Position numbers and translations under genes: made by a program
Shown here: piece by piece, positions 10,625 through 22,736 of the stretch
How the letters are laid out: each line of letters opens with the position of its first letter
How positions within the stretch are numbered: position 1 is the first letter of the stretch
Source of the DNA: Acinetobacter sp. A47
Lineage (GTDB): Bacteria; Pseudomonadota; Gammaproteobacteria; Pseudomonadales; Moraxellaceae
Reading direction: 5' to 3'
DNA: 64,000 bases
Assembly (NCBI RefSeq): GCF_000805455.1
Contig: NZ_JSUS01000001.1
Span: 1-64,000 of the forward strand
Notes under the pieces: generated by a model
The model's database searches: none
Told to the model about the DNA's origin: nothing
Seen by the model: only the letters and a program-made list of their open reading frames with translations

Positions 10625-11137
10625 ATGAAAAAAATTTCTCTACTTTTCGGGGCTGTTGTTCTCAGTTTATCAGGTTGTGCCAGCATTATCTCAGGTAAAA
10701 CCCAAACCATGACATTTCAAAGCACACCTGAGTTAAGTGATATTACAATTTTAAATCGTGACGGAAAAAAAATTCATGTGGGTAAAGCGCCAGTTACGGT
10801 CAGTTTAAATCGTGGTGCTGGTTTCTTTGTTCCTGAAAGATATACGGTTATTTTTGAAAAAGAAGGCTATGAAAAGAAAGAAATTAAAGTTACTCCGAGC
10901 ATGAATGGCTGGTATATCGGGAATATTTTATTTGGGGGGGTAATTGGCTTGTTAATTGTCGATCCTGCGACTGGGGCAATGTATAGTTTAAATACAAAAG
11001 AAACCAATGTGGTTTTAAACGATTTAAACAAAGATAATCTTCAGGCAAATGCTCAAACATTAACAATTGTTTCCACGAATGTGCTTTCTAAAGAGGTTTT
11101 AGAAAAAGCTCAACCTATTGAATTAAAAACTCAATAA
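10625..11137 (+). CDS. Lipoprotein with PEGA-like domain
   Basis: 170 aa. The N terminus MKKISLLFGAVVLSLSGC is a lipoprotein signal (lipobox LSGC, Cys18). Residues 25-85 look like a small beta-domain of the PEGA type (ITILNRDGKKIHVGKAPVTV, then RYTVIFEKEGYEKKEI). A short hydrophobic Gly-rich segment (YIGNILFGGVIGLLIVDPATGAMY, residues ~97-120 in part) follows, as in many Gram-negative lipoproteins of this layout. The tail is polar. Function is unknown. It is monocistronic: preceded by ~100 AT-rich bases and followed by a strong terminator. Its base composition is more AT-rich than the flanking genes. Confidence 0.82.
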   Translation: MKKISLLFGAVVLSLSGCASIISGKTQTMTFQSTPELSDITILNRDGKKIHVGKAPVTVSLNRGAGFFVPERYTVIFEKEGYEKKEIKVTPSMNGWYIGNILFGGVIGLLIVDPATGAMYSLNTKETNVVLNDLNKDNLQANAQTLTIVSTNVLSKEVLEKAQPIELKTQ

Positions 11138-11149
11138 TTAAAAAATAAA

Positions 11150-11180
11150 AAACATGGTAAAGGTTTACCATGTTTTTTTT
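11150..11180. terminator. Bidirectional terminator between convergent genes
   Basis: A 12-bp perfect stem (11150-11161 with 11164-11175) has an A-rich left flank and eight T residues on the right, so it can end both the lipoprotein gene (+) and the universal stress gene (-). Confidence 0.85.
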
Positions 11181-11203
11181 ATTTATCCATGAGTGTCTAT
11201 TTT

Positions 11204-11641
11204 TTAGCGCACAATCAAGACTGGAATATGGCTTTCGGCTAAAACTTTCTGTGCCACACTTCCCAGTACAAACTGTTTAAAACCTGTGCGTCCATGTGAA
11301 CCCATAATAATCAGCTCAGCTCCCAGATTTTGGGCGGCCCCGATAATTTCCTGATGCACTGCAAAACCTTCAAGAACCTGTGTGGCTACCGTCAACCCGA
11401 GTTCCTCAAACTTTTGTTCAGCCTTGTTCAGGTTATCCTGGACATAACCCCGGACACGTTCAATCAGGTCATTGCTTTGTCCCATACGGATATAGGCATC
11501 TGCCAGATAGGGATCTAATGTCATTACTTCAACAACGGTCAGTTCACTATTCAGCGCCTTCGCCAGTTGAGCTGCTTCACGAATAACATGTGCCGCAATT
11601 TCGGAGTCATCAATTGCCACTAAGATTTTTTGATAAGCCAT
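11204..11641 (-). CDS. Universal stress protein, UspA family
   Basis: 145 aa, the usual single-domain Usp length. It begins YQKILVAIDDSEIA, the first strand with the nucleotide-binding Asp. The C-terminal motif GAELIIMGSHGRTGFKQFVL, followed by GSVA and HIPVLIVR, matches the ATP-binding Usp signature G-2x-G-9x-G(S/T). A very good ribosome site (AAGGAG, 7 bases before ATG 11641) supports the start. Usp proteins are cytoplasmic stress-survival factors; the precise role is not predictable. It is monocistronic, with 230 bases of AT-rich upstream DNA. Confidence 0.93.
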   Translation of the reverse strand: MAYQKILVAIDDSEIAAHVIREAAQLAKALNSELTVVEVMTLDPYLADAYIRMGQSNDLIERVRGYVQDNLNKAEQKFEELGLTVATQVLEGFAVHQEIIGAAQNLGAELIIMGSHGRTGFKQFVLGSVAQKVLAESHIPVLIVR

Positions 11642-11873
11642 GTTGTTACTCCTTATATTTATGATTTTGCATTGAATTGAGTTAATAAAATTTGCTTAAT
11701 ATATGAGCTATAACTCTATTCTAAACCTGTCATCATGAGAATAAAACCTAGTATTTTTATAGAGATAGGGGTGGCTTATAAGCACATGGTTATATTCAGG
11801 TTTTATTCCAGATACATGAAGTTTCTACAAATATGGAAGGCGCAGGAATGTATCACTGATCGGGTAGTCAGGA

Positions 11874-12530
11874 TCAGGAGGTTGTCAGAAAATCGATTAA
11901 GCTCTGCACATCATCGGTTTGTAACTGTTCACGCATGTTTAAAATCTGCTTTTCATCCAGATCATAAAGCTTTAGAGACAGCAGTTTTTCAATGTCCTGT
12001 TCAGCAAAGCGGTATTTGATGATCTTGGCTGGAACACCACCGACAATCGCATAAGGCGGCACATCCTGAGTGACCACAGCGCCTGTTGCCACCACAGCTC
12101 CTTCACCCAGTTTCACCCCTTGCATGATCATGGCACGACTGCCAATCCAGCAGCCATCTGCAATCACTGTGTCGCCCGCAGGCAGAAAGCTGCGTGTATC
12201 AAAAGGAAAGGTCGAGAGCCAGTCGGGGCGGTGTAGTTGATTGCCACCCATCATAATCACACACTCGGCGCCGAAGCAGACAAAATTACCAATATGAAGT
12301 TGATCAATCGGTTTTTCGGGAGTGGACGGCTTATCATGTAGATAACGCACTACACAACGTTCAAAACCCTGATCCCAATAGGCAGAATAATAAGAATAGT
12401 TGCCCTTGATATGGATATTAGGATTTTTGACGGTTTTAGCAATAAACTCGAACTCGCACCAGTGCTTTACAGGAGAGTTGATGAATGGATCCATATCTTG
12501 ATGAACATAACAGAAAGACAGCCTCGCCAT
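11874..12530 (-). CDS. CatB-related O-acetyltransferase (xenobiotic acetyltransferase family)
   Basis: 218 aa from ATG 12530; the internal ATG 12494 (206 aa) is an equal candidate because the family usually starts near the MDPFINSP segment. Left-handed beta-helix hexapeptide repeats are clear: [14 protein letters not shown], the active-site region [16 protein letters not shown] with the family His, then [34 protein letters not shown] and [17 protein letters not shown]. The family O-acetylates antibiotics or other acceptors with acetyl-CoA and works as a trimer. Whether this one confers resistance cannot be told. It follows the small membrane protein gene by 26 bases and is likely co-transcribed with it. 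Confidence 0.88.
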   Translation of the reverse strand: MARLSFCYVHQDMDPFINSPVKHWCEFEFIAKTVKNPNIHIKGNYSYYSAYWDQGFERCVVRYLHDKPSTPEKPIDQLHIGNFVCFGAECVIMMGGNQLHRPDWLSTFPFDTRSFLPAGDTVIADGCWIGSRAMIMQGVKLGEGAVVATGAVVTQDVPPYAIVGGVPAKIIKYRFAEQDIEKLLSLKLYDLDEKQILNMREQLQTDDVQSLIDFLTTS

Positions 12531-12556
12531 TATACCTGCTAAAGTCGGGGGAGGCG

Positions 12557-12772
12557 TCAGTTGGAGAAAAATTTCCATATCCAGCCAAACAAACGCTGAA
12601 TCTGGTTCGGAAATAAAAAACCGAACAATCCACAGAGAAAGGCTGTTTTGATGATGATTGCAACCGGATGCGCGGGGATCTCCAGATGAGGGGCCCATGC
12701 CATGCTGATTAAAAGGCCCAGAAAAATCCCGGCAATTGCATAGATACAGGCACTGATCAGTCGGTCTTGCAT
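12557..12772 (-). CDS. Small two-helix membrane protein
   Basis: 71 aa, with two hydrophobic segments ([19 protein letters not shown], residues 8-26, and [17 protein letters not shown], ~38-54). The second is followed by a Trp/Phe-rich end. GAGAG lies just upstream of ATG 12772. I do not recognise a function. It lies 26 bases ahead of the CatB-like acetyltransferase gene on the same strand, so one short operon is likely. Confidence 0.7.
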   Translation of the reverse strand: MQDRLISACIYAIAGIFLGLLISMAWAPHLEIPAHPVAIIIKTAFLCGLFGFLFPNQIQRLFGWIWKFFSN

Positions 12773-12817
12773 AACAGTCTCTCATTTTTATTGTACTGAG
12801 AAACAAGATGCCTGAAA

Positions 12818-12848
12818 TAAAAGAACTCTTCAATAAATGAAGAGTTCT
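12818..12848 (-). terminator. Terminator of greA
   Basis: An 11-bp perfect stem (12822-12832 with 12838-12848, loop ATAAA) is followed on the minus strand by TTTTATTT, 25 bases past the greA stop. Confidence 0.85.
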
Positions 12849-12872
12849 CTAATGAATACATCTGTCGCAGGA

Positions 12873-13349
12873 TTAGAGATATTCCACGCTGACGATTTCA
12901 TATTCAACTTCACCTTGCGGTGTCTGGATTTTCACGTCATCGCCTTCATTTTTACCTAAAAGGCCACGTGCAATCGGTGAATTGACCGAGATTTTATTGA
13001 TTTTAAAATCCGCTTCGTCATCACCTACAATCTTATAGGTCTTGCGTTCTTCTGTATCCAGATTTTCAATCGTTACCGTTACACCAAACACAACACGGCC
13101 ATTCTGCTCAAGCTCTTTGACATCAATTACCTGACAAGCACCAAGTTTGCCTTCGATGTCCTGAATACGGCCTTCGCAGAAACCTTGCTGTTCGCGTGCT
13201 GCATGATATTCAGCGTTTTCTTTGAGGTCACCATGCTCACGTGCCTCAGCAATTGCCTGCGTGATGCGTGGGCGCTCAACTGTTTTTAGCTGTTGTAACT
13301 CTTTTTCTAAGGCAAGCTTGCCTTCCGGAGTCATAGGATAACGTTGCAT
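12873..13349 (-). CDS. greA: Transcription elongation factor GreA
   Basis: 158 aa, exactly the family length. The N-terminal coiled coil carries the acidic tip ([16 protein letters not shown]), which reaches into the RNA polymerase secondary channel to stimulate cleavage of backtracked RNA. The C-terminal FKBP-like domain reads [18 protein letters not shown] and [20 protein letters not shown] precedes ATG 13349. It has its own terminator and sits downstream of the carAB terminator, so it is probably a separate unit. The paralogue greB is at 44705. Confidence 0.98.
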   Translation of the reverse strand: MQRYPMTPEGKLALEKELQQLKTVERPRITQAIAEAREHGDLKENAEYHAAREQQGFCEGRIQDIEGKLGACQVIDVKELEQNGRVVFGVTVTIENLDTEERKTYKIVGDDEADFKINKISVNSPIARGLLGKNEGDDVKIQTPQGEVEYEIVSVEYL

Positions 13350-13395
13350 TTTGGTCCCCTCTAAATTGGTTGGGAAAATACAGGATTAAAAAAAG

Positions 13396-13424
13396 AAAAA
13401 GCCCGCCACCGATAAGGTGACGGG
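13396..13424 (-). terminator. Terminator of carAB
   Basis: A GC-rich 9-bp stem (13402-13410 with 13416-13424, one G-T pair, loop GATAA) is followed on the minus strand by CTTTTTC and TTTTTTT, 17 bases after the carB stop. Confidence 0.88.
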
Positions 13425-13441
13425 ACTTTATCGGTAGAAAA

Positions 13442-16675
<3,234 letters not shown>

Positions 16676-16689
16676 TATTCGCTCCTTAA

Positions 16690-17829
16690 TTACTTCTTAG
16701 CGGCTTCGATAAGTTCGATGAAATGATCGAACAATGGCGCACAGTCATGTGGGCCTGGGCTGGCTTCAGGGTGACCCTGGAAGCTGAATGCCGGTTTGTC
16801 AGTGCGATGAATACCCTGGTTTGTACCGTCAAACAGTGAACGATGTGTCACTTTCAGGTTTGCAGGTAAAGTACGCTCATCGACAGCAAAGCCGTGGTTT
16901 TGAGAAGTAATCATCACTGTACCGTTCTCAAGGTTTTGTACAGGATGGTTGGCGCCGTGGTGTCCGTGATTCATTTTCATGGTCTTGGCACCCGAAGCAA
17001 GGGCCAGAATCTGGTGACCCAAACAAATACCAAATACCGGTAATGTTGTGGTTTCAACGATGGTTTTGACTGCTTCAATGGCATAATCACATGCTGCCGG
17101 GTCACCAGGACCGTTTGACAAGAACACGCCATCCGGATTTAAGGCAAGTACCTTTTCAGCAGGGGTCTGGGCAGGCACCACGGTCAATTTACAGCCACGG
17201 TCTGCGAGCATACGTAAGATGTTGGTTTTGACACCATAATCGTATGCAACAACATGATATTTTAATTCTGGTTGAGTAAAGCCCTGACCTAAAGCCCAAG
17301 AGCCTTCAGTCCATTCAAAACCTTCAGGGTCACAGCATTCTTTTGCAAGATCGAGACCGTTTAAACCGCCAAATTCACGTGCTTTTGCAATGGCTTGTTC
17401 TTCTGTAATATTTTCGCCTGCAAGAATGCAACCGTTTTGCGCACCTTTGTCACGCAAGATACGTGTCAATTTACGGGTATCGATATCGGCAATCGCAACG
17501 ACATTATGTTGTTGCAGATATTCACTTAATGATTGTTCAGAACGGAAGTTGCTGTGCAATAAAGGAAGATCACGGATAATCAGACCATTCGCCCATACTT
17601 TATGGATGCGACCTGATTCAACGTCTTCACTATTACAGCCAGTATTTCCAATATGAGGATAAGTCAACGTCACAAGCTGTTGTGCGTAACTCGGGTCGGT
17701 CAAAATTTCTTGATAACCAGTCATGGCAGTGTTAAAAACGACTTCACCAGTCGTACTACCCGATGCACCGATAGACGTTCCTTTAAAGATCGTTCCATCT
17801 GCGAGGGCTAAAATGGCGGGGGTGCTCAA
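16690..17829 (-). CDS. carA: Carbamoyl-phosphate synthase small (glutaminase) subunit, TTG start
   Basis: 379 aa. The class I glutamine amidotransferase triad is seen: Cys in [13 protein letters not shown], and His/Glu in [12 protein letters not shown]. The N-terminal CPSase_sm_chain domain reads [14 protein letters not shown] and [15 protein letters not shown]. Translation starts at TTG 17829, with AGGAG 7 bases before it; no ATG fits. The TTG overlaps the TGA stop of a 29-codon leader ORF (T-TGA), so coupling is likely. It hydrolyses glutamine and channels ammonia to CarB. Transcription probably starts from the promoter with TATAAT at 17961-17956 and is read through an attenuator-like hairpin. 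Confidence 0.98.
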   Translation of the reverse strand: MSTPAILALADGTIFKGTSIGASGSTTGEVVFNTAMTGYQEILTDPSYAQQLVTLTYPHIGNTGCNSEDVESGRIHKVWANGLIIRDLPLLHSNFRSEQSLSEYLQQHNVVAIADIDTRKLTRILRDKGAQNGCILAGENITEEQAIAKAREFGGLNGLDLAKECCDPEGFEWTEGSWALGQGFTQPELKYHVVAYDYGVKTNILRMLADRGCKLTVVPAQTPAEKVLALNPDGVFLSNGPGDPAACDYAIEAVKTIVETTTLPVFGICLGHQILALASGAKTMKMNHGHHGANHPVQNLENGTVMITSQNHGFAVDERTLPANLKVTHRSLFDGTNQGIHRTDKPAFSFQGHPEASPGPHDCAPLFDHFIELIEAAKK

Positions 17830-17915
17830 ACCAAAGCTCCTGAACTAAAACCACAAAAATAGGGCTGTAAAAAAGCGAGAAGACATAAAAAAAGGCAGGC
17901 TGTCTTAAAAAACAT
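17826..17915 (-). CDS. carAB leader ORF, 29 codons
   Basis: ATG 17915 has an excellent ribosome site on the minus strand (GAAGGAGGGGC directly before it). The 29-residue product is hydrophobic, with many Phe and Leu plus three Cys, one Lys and no Arg. Its TGA stop (17828-17826) overlaps the TTG start of carA. The ORF lies between the two arms of a terminator-like hairpin. This arrangement is what a translated leader controlling an operon looks like. No experimental support is available from sequence; translation is likely because of the strength of the ribosome site. Confidence 0.65.
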   Translation of the reverse strand: MFFKTACLFLCLLAFLQPYFCGFSSGALV

Positions 17916-17940
17916 GCCCCTCCTTCCAGTCTGCTCGCTT
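17867..17940 (-). promoter_or_regulatory. Attenuator-like hairpin in the carAB leader
   Basis: On the minus strand AAGCGAG and AGAC (17940-17929) can pair with GTCT and CTCGCTT (17884-17873), 11 pairs with one central mismatch, followed by TTTTTT. The loop of 44 bases contains the first half of the leader ORF, so ribosomes moving through it would melt the stem. This is compatible with translation-dependent attenuation of carAB. Confidence 0.55.
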
Positions 17941-17955
17941 GTAACTTAACAGCGC

Positions 17956-17961
17956 ATTATA
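17956..17961 (-). promoter_or_regulatory. carAB promoter -10 element
   Basis: A perfect TATAAT lies about 40 bases upstream of the leader ORF; the -35 region (AGACTT, 16 bases further upstream) is weak. The predicted transcript would begin near 17949, just before the attenuator hairpin. Confidence 0.55.
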
Positions 17962-18185
17962 CGCATGAGTGCGTGAAAAGTCTATGTGTTTTATTGATTA
18001 AAAGCAGGAATTGACGAATTCTTTTTGCGGGTTTCTACAAAAGCGTGTAATTGCAAAATCTCTCATCTTTATATGGTTATCATGACATATTATGCAAATT
18101 GTCTAACAATTTTATTATTGTTTAAGAAGTGAGCATTTTATTCTATAGACAGCCACAAATGAACAATCAAAAGAGGGGATATAAA

Positions 18186-18764
18186 ATGGCTGAGAATCAG
18201 ACTACACCAGTAAACGCCGAAGATGTGAAAGAGACGGTGGTTGAGAAAACCGCCAAAGTCAAAGAGGCGGTAGCAGAAAAAACTGCTGAAGTGAAAGGTA
18301 CAGTGGCAGATAAAGCTGCAAAAGCCAAGGACAGCGTGGCTGAAAAGACGGCCAAGGCCAAAGAGGTAATTGCAGAGACCCAGGAGCAGGCGAAAGAAGT
18401 CCTTGCCGAAACTCAAGGTCAGGTCAAGGAAGCCTTGTCAGAAACACAAGAGAAAATTGAAACCGAAGCCAAAGAGCTGAATCAGAATATCCAGCACCAG
18501 CTTGCGCAAATCAAGCAGGATATTCTGGAGCGTATCGAAGTGATTAAGAGCCAGCTAAATTCATCTCAAGGCAATTTGCTCGAATTGAAAAATGCATTGA
18601 AAACCGAATTGAATGCACTGATTGAAGACCTGAGCAAAGTCAGCAAAGAACTCAAAGATGACATCAGCCAGATTTCGGTCAAGCATAAAGACACGCTGGT
18701 AGAAAGCTTTAAGCGTACCAAAGAGCAGGCAGTTGAAGCATGGAATAAAGTACGTGCAAGCTGA
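18186..18764 (+). CDS. LEA-like hydrophilic coiled-coil protein
   Basis: 192 aa from ATG 18186, with GAGGGG 7 bases upstream; an earlier in-frame start at 18129 lacks a ribosome site. Residues ~14-100 are imperfect 11-residue repeats of the type (A/V)AEKTAKVKE(A/V) rich in Ala, Lys, Glu and Thr, as in group 3 late-embryogenesis-abundant proteins. The remainder is a long amphipathic coiled coil (AQIKQDILERIEVIK, then LIEDLSKVSKELKDDIS). There is no Cys, no signal peptide and only one Trp. LEA-like proteins protect membranes or proteins during drying or stress; that role here is inference. It is a single-gene unit with a strong terminator. Confidence 0.8.
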   Translation: MAENQTTPVNAEDVKETVVEKTAKVKEAVAEKTAEVKGTVADKAAKAKDSVAEKTAKAKEVIAETQEQAKEVLAETQGQVKEALSETQEKIETEAKELNQNIQHQLAQIKQDILERIEVIKSQLNSSQGNLLELKNALKTELNALIEDLSKVSKELKDDISQISVKHKDTLVESFKRTKEQAVEAWNKVRAS

Positions 18765-18778
18765 TTTGGGATCGGCAT

Positions 18779-18809
18779 AAAAAAAGCGAGAATTGTTCTC
18801 GCTTTTTTT
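18779..18809. terminator. Bidirectional terminator
   Basis: A 7-bp stem GCGAGAA/TTCTCGC (18786-18792, 18796-18802) is flanked by seven A and seven T residues, so it serves the LEA-like gene (+) and the DOMON-like gene (-). Confidence 0.88.
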
Positions 18810-18821
18810 ATGCTTGAAAAT

Positions 18822-19358
18822 TTAGAACTGATGTAACCAGTCACGTTTATTGTGGAAATCGGCCTGAGGGCTGCTGTGCTGCATTGCAAAATAATGCATC
18901 CCTTGCGTGGTATTTAAGACAGCTGTCAAGCCGATATAAAGATCAGCCCATTTCAGCTGATGCTGACGCATAAACAGGGAAAGATCCAGACTGACATTCA
19001 AACCATAGTGGGTACGTTGTAAATGGTTCAGCTCAATATCATACGCAGCCACAGGCGGCATATCTTCCGGGAAGCGGTACTCTTCAAACTGATAGACTTG
19101 CCACGCCTGAGAAGGGGAAAGATTGATTTCACGATAGAAATCTTCATCTTTCACACCCACAAAAATTTCAAAGCAGGTCTGTTCCCATAAAAAGTCGTGG
19201 CGTGGATGTGCCGTAACCTGATCTGGATAAATCAAAAACTGATTTGGGTCACGAACCCAAAAACCAACATTCAAGGTTGCTGGTGTTTGTTGCTCAATCG
19301 CCCCAACGACCGTAATGGCACTAAAGCGATCAAAAGCAGAAAGTTCATAACTTGCCAT
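18822..19358 (-). CDS. DOMON-like domain protein
   Basis: 178 aa with no signal peptide. It is an all-beta protein resembling the DOMON-like / CBM9-like fold: LNVGFWVRDPNQFLIYP, then the motif HDFLWEQTCFEIFVG, a conserved FYREINLSPSQAWQVYQF, and a last strand LYIGLTAVLNTTQGMHYFA. Proteins of this type are widespread in Acinetobacter and Pseudomonas without a known function. It lies 5 bases downstream of yhbY and is probably co-transcribed with it. Confidence 0.8.
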   Translation of the reverse strand: MASYELSAFDRFSAITVVGAIEQQTPATLNVGFWVRDPNQFLIYPDQVTAHPRHDFLWEQTCFEIFVGVKDEDFYREINLSPSQAWQVYQFEEYRFPEDMPPVAAYDIELNHLQRTHYGLNVSLDLSLFMRQHQLKWADLYIGLTAVLNTTQGMHYFAMQHSSPQADFHNKRDWLHQF

Positions 19359-19363
19359 AAAAA

Positions 19364-19690
19364 TTACTTATTACTTAAATGAGCAAAACGGACAAGGTTG
19401 GATAAGTGCTGGTTCTGTTTGGCTGCTTTCTTATAAAGCAACACGATCTTGCCAATTTTCTGTACCGATTCAGCGCCTGTTGCTTCAACAATCGCATCAA
19501 TCACTGCACCACGTGCTTCGCGGTCTTCGCCCGCAATTTTCACTTTGATCAGCTCATGGTCGTTCAGTGCACGATTCGTTTCTTCAATGACGCTTTCTGT
19601 AAGACCTTGGCTACCAATCATTACAACTGGGTTAAGTGCATGACCGATTTGACGTAAGCGTTTACGTTCATGGATAGATAAAGCCGCCAT
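19364..19690 (-). CDS. yhbY: CRM-domain RNA-binding protein YhbY
   Basis: 108 aa from ATG 19690, with AGG 8 bases upstream; an upstream in-frame Met at 19732 is less likely. The CRM domain is complete: LSIHERKRLRQIGHALNPVV, the GxxG loop IGSQGLTESVI, and NDHELIKVKIAG. In Escherichia coli the homologue binds precursors of the large ribosomal subunit. It is divergent from rlmE, the conserved arrangement yhbY / rlmE-ftsH-folP. Confidence 0.95.
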   Translation of the reverse strand: MAALSIHERKRLRQIGHALNPVVMIGSQGLTESVIEETNRALNDHELIKVKIAGEDREARGAVIDAIVEATGAESVQKIGKIVLLYKKAAKQNQHLSNLVRFAHLSNK

Positions 19691-19843
19691 TAAAAATACC
19701 TGATTGGAAAAACGACCTAGTATAACTTGCATCCCGGTTCTAAGATAGATTCAGCAGAGCATCCCATCAAACAAATATGTGAAAAATTACTGAAATAACC
19801 AATCAGGCTGATCGAAAAAAATCTGTAAAAGTTCGTGTGAATG

Positions 19844-19859
19844 CAGTACATCTGTACTG
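19844..19859. repeat. Perfect 7-bp palindrome upstream of rlmE
   Basis: CAGTACA-TC-TGTACTG is a dyad 60 bases before the rlmE start and 155 bases before yhbY. It could be an operator in the divergent region; no regulator is recognised. Confidence 0.35.
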
Positions 19860-19919
19860 TAATGAGGGTAATTTTCACGTACAATGACTAATCAGAAGTT
19901 TTTTGAAATTTAGTGAGTT

Positions 19920-20570
19920 ATGGCGACACGCATTACCAATCAAAAATTGTCTAAAAGCAGTCGTGCCTGGATGAGAGAGCATCTGGATGACCCTTTTGTA
20001 AAGAAAGCGCAAAAGGAAGGTTATCGTGCGCGTGCAGCGTATAAATTACTTGAAATCCAAGAAAAATATAAAATGATCAAGCCGGGCATGACCGTGGTTG
20101 ACTTGGGGGCTGCGCCAGGAAGCTGGTCCCAGATTGCAGGCAAGCTGGTCGGTGTAAATGGTCTGGTGATTGCTTCAGATATCTTGCCGATGGATGCACT
20201 GCCAGATGTGACCTTCCTGCAAGGGGACTTCCGCGAAGAAGAAGTTTTCGAAAAATTGTTAAATATTTTAAATGGACGTCAGGTAGACGTTGTAATTTCG
20301 GATATGGCCCCCAATACATCAGGTAATAGGGCTGTTGACCAGCCGCGCCAGATTTACCTGTGTGAACTGGCTTTGGACTTTGCTCAGAAAGTACTTGGGC
20401 CAAACGGGCAGTTTATTGTTAAAGTGTTCCAGGGTTCAGGTTTCGATGAGTTCAGGAAACAGGTGGTCGATAGTTTTGATGTATTAAAAACAGCCAAACC
20501 TGCGGCATCACGTGCCCGGTCAAAAGAAGTTTTTTTGATTGGTCAGGGTCGCAAAAAAGCATTGCAATAA
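19920..20570 (+). CDS. rlmE: 23S rRNA 2'-O-ribose U2552 methyltransferase
   Basis: 216 aa (family ~210). The Rossmann methyltransferase domain shows SAM motif [16 protein letters not shown], the catalytic K-D-K-E residues in [18 protein letters not shown] (Lys), [14 protein letters not shown] (Asp), [12 protein letters not shown] (Lys) and [14 protein letters not shown] (Glu). It methylates U2552 in the A-loop of 23S rRNA late in 50S assembly. GTGAG precedes ATG 19920. It lies 136 bases upstream of ftsH in the usual order. Confidence 0.98.
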   Translation: MATRITNQKLSKSSRAWMREHLDDPFVKKAQKEGYRARAAYKLLEIQEKYKMIKPGMTVVDLGAAPGSWSQIAGKLVGVNGLVIASDILPMDALPDVTFLQGDFREEEVFEKLLNILNGRQVDVVISDMAPNTSGNRAVDQPRQIYLCELALDFAQKVLGPNGQFIVKVFQGSGFDEFRKQVVDSFDVLKTAKPAASRARSKEVFLIGQGRKKALQ

Positions 20571-20706
20571 AAGTGTACTTGCCAAGTTGTTAAAAATTGT
20601 GCATTTTGTACCTTTTAAGTTTTTTGCAACGCAAATTCATTGCTGTTTTTGTGAAGGTCAGCCAAGATTAGGTATGATCAAATTAGATTGATATGGGAAT
20701 AAAGCC

Positions 20707-22602
20707 TTGAGCGATTACTTCAAGAATGCCGTATTGTGGCTCATCATACTCGGTGTTCTGATTTTGATTTTTAGCAACGTCAGTGACCGCAATAAGCCTG
20801 CAGCGATGAAATATTCTGATTTCGTTGCAGCGGTGAATGCTGGGCAAATTAAACAAGTCACAATCGACGGTTTAAATATTAGTGGTGAAAAGACCAATGG
20901 TTCTTCCTTCGAGACGGTTCGCCCACAAGTCGAAGACACTGAGTTGCTACCAAGCTTGAATAAACAGAATGTAGTGGTTGAGGGTACAGCACCGCAACGT
21001 CAAGGCATTTTGATGCAACTTCTCATTGCGAGTTTCCCGGTATTGCTCATCATCTTATTATTCATGTTCTTCATGCGTAATATGGGCGGTGGTGCTGGTG
21101 GCAAAAACGGTCCTATGAGTTTTGGCAAGTCAAAAGCGAAGATGTTATCTGAAGATCAAATCAAGTTAACATTTAGTGACGTCGCTGGCTGTGATGAAGC
21201 AAAACAAGAAGTGGTTGAAATCGTTGATTTCTTAAAAGACCCTGCCAAATTCAAACGCCTTGGTGCAACCATTCCGCGTGGTGTGTTGATGGTTGGCCCT
21301 CCGGGTACCGGTAAAACATTGCTGGCAAAAGCCATTGCGGGTGAAGCGAAGGTTCCGTTCTTTAGTATTTCCGGTTCTGACTTTGTTGAAATGTTTGTCG
21401 GTGTCGGTGCATCACGTGTTCGTGACATGTTTGAACAGGCAAAACGCCATGCACCATGTATCATCTTTATTGACGAGATTGATGCAGTCGGCCGTCATCG
21501 TGGTTCGGGTACTGGTGGTGGACATGATGAACGCGAACAGACCCTGAACCAGATGCTTGTCGAGATGGATGGTTTTGAAGGCAATGAAGGTGTGATCGTA
21601 ATTGCTGCAACCAACCGTGTTGATGTACTGGATAAGGCCTTACTTCGTCCTGGCCGTTTTGACCGTCAGGTGATGGTCGGTTTACCAGACATCCGTGGCC
21701 GTGAGCAGATCCTGAACGTTCACTTGAAAAAACTACCTTCAGTCACTGGCGTGGATGTAAAAGTACTTGCACGTGGTACTCCAGGTTTCTCTGGTGCACA
21801 GTTGGCGAATCTGGTTAACGAAGCTGCACTGTTTGCTGCTCGCCGTAATAAAAACACGGTCGACATGCATGACTTTGAAGATGCCAAAGACAAGATCTAC
21901 ATGGGGCCTGAACGCAAGTCGATGGTCATCCGTGAAGAAGAGCGCCGTGCAACGGCTTACCATGAGGCTGGACATGCGATTGTGGCCGAGATGTTACCGG
22001 GTACAGACCCTGTGCATAAGGTGACTATCATGCCACGTGGTTGGGCATTGGGTGTGACCTGGCAGCTTCCTGAGCAGGATCAGACCAGCCATTATAAAGA
22101 CAAGATGCTGAATGAGCTTTCGATCTTGTTTGGTGGCCGTATTGCAGAAGAAGTATTTATCAACCAGATGTCAACAGGCGCATCTAACGACTTTGAACGT
22201 GCAACCAAGATGGCACGTGCCATGGTCACCAAATACGGTATGTCAGATAAGCTTGGCGTCATGGTCTACGAAGATGAAAACCAGAATGGTTTCTTCGGTA
22301 ATGTCGGTAGCCGTACCATTTCTGAAGCGACACAACAGAAAGTCGATGAAGAAGTACGCCGTATCCTTGACGAGCAATATAAAGTTGCGCGTGAGATCCT
22401 TGAAAATAACAAAGAGATTGCACATGCAATGGTTAAAGCGTTAATGGATTGGGAAACAATCGATCGTGACCAGATCCGTGACATCATGGAAGGTCGTGAA
22501 CCGCAACCACCTAAAGTTTATGTTGCTGAAAATCCAGTGGCTGCATTTGAACCACCAAAAGATGGTCCATCTACACCACCACCATTACCAGCCATGGGCT
22601 AA
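20707..22602 (+). CDS. ftsH: ATP-dependent zinc metalloprotease FtsH, TTG start
   Basis: 631 aa starting at TTG 20707 (the residues SDYFKN follow at once; there is no ATG near). Two transmembrane helices (residues ~7-24 and ~103-123) flank a periplasmic domain. The AAA+ module has Walker [14 protein letters not shown], Walker [12 protein letters not shown] and the second region of homology. The zinc site is [11 protein letters not shown]. The C terminus is Pro-rich (PPPLPAMG). FtsH is the essential inner-membrane quality-control protease, a hexamer that also degrades LpxC and sigma-32 in Escherichia coli. It ends with a strong terminator, so folP is separate. Confidence 0.99.
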   Translation: MSDYFKNAVLWLIILGVLILIFSNVSDRNKPAAMKYSDFVAAVNAGQIKQVTIDGLNISGEKTNGSSFETVRPQVEDTELLPSLNKQNVVVEGTAPQRQGILMQLLIASFPVLLIILLFMFFMRNMGGGAGGKNGPMSFGKSKAKMLSEDQIKLTFSDVAGCDEAKQEVVEIVDFLKDPAKFKRLGATIPRGVLMVGPPGTGKTLLAKAIAGEAKVPFFSISGSDFVEMFVGVGASRVRDMFEQAKRHAPCIIFIDEIDAVGRHRGSGTGGGHDEREQTLNQMLVEMDGFEGNEGVIVIAATNRVDVLDKALLRPGRFDRQVMVGLPDIRGREQILNVHLKKLPSVTGVDVKVLARGTPGFSGAQLANLVNEAALFAARRNKNTVDMHDFEDAKDKIYMGPERKSMVIREEERRATAYHEAGHAIVAEMLPGTDPVHKVTIMPRGWALGVTWQLPEQDQTSHYKDKMLNELSILFGGRIAEEVFINQMSTGASNDFERATKMARAMVTKYGMSDKLGVMVYEDENQNGFFGNVGSRTISEATQQKVDEEVRRILDEQYKVAREILENNKEIAHAMVKALMDWETIDRDQIRDIMEGREPQPPKVYVAENPVAAFEPPKDGPSTPPPLPAMG

Positions 22603-22620
22603 TCAACGGTTAAATAGAAA

Positions 22621-22647
22621 AGAGCGACTCCGGTCGCTCTTTTTTTA
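22621..22647 (+). terminator. Terminator of ftsH
   Basis: An 8-bp stem AGAGCGAC/GTCGCTCT with a TCCG loop (22621-22640) is followed by seven T residues. Confidence 0.92.
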
Positions 22648-22736
22648 TCTGGTTTTTTACCTAAACTGAAAATAAATCATCATGATCGCTGCTGCGGTAT
22701 GGTTAAAATAAGCCTGTTTAAGTGTAAAGAGTCTTG

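Noticed and set aside
11735..12019. 94-codon plus-strand frame opposite the CatB-like gene
   Set aside because: No ribosome site, low-complexity protein without domain, and its 3' half is antisense to a clear acetyltransferase gene.
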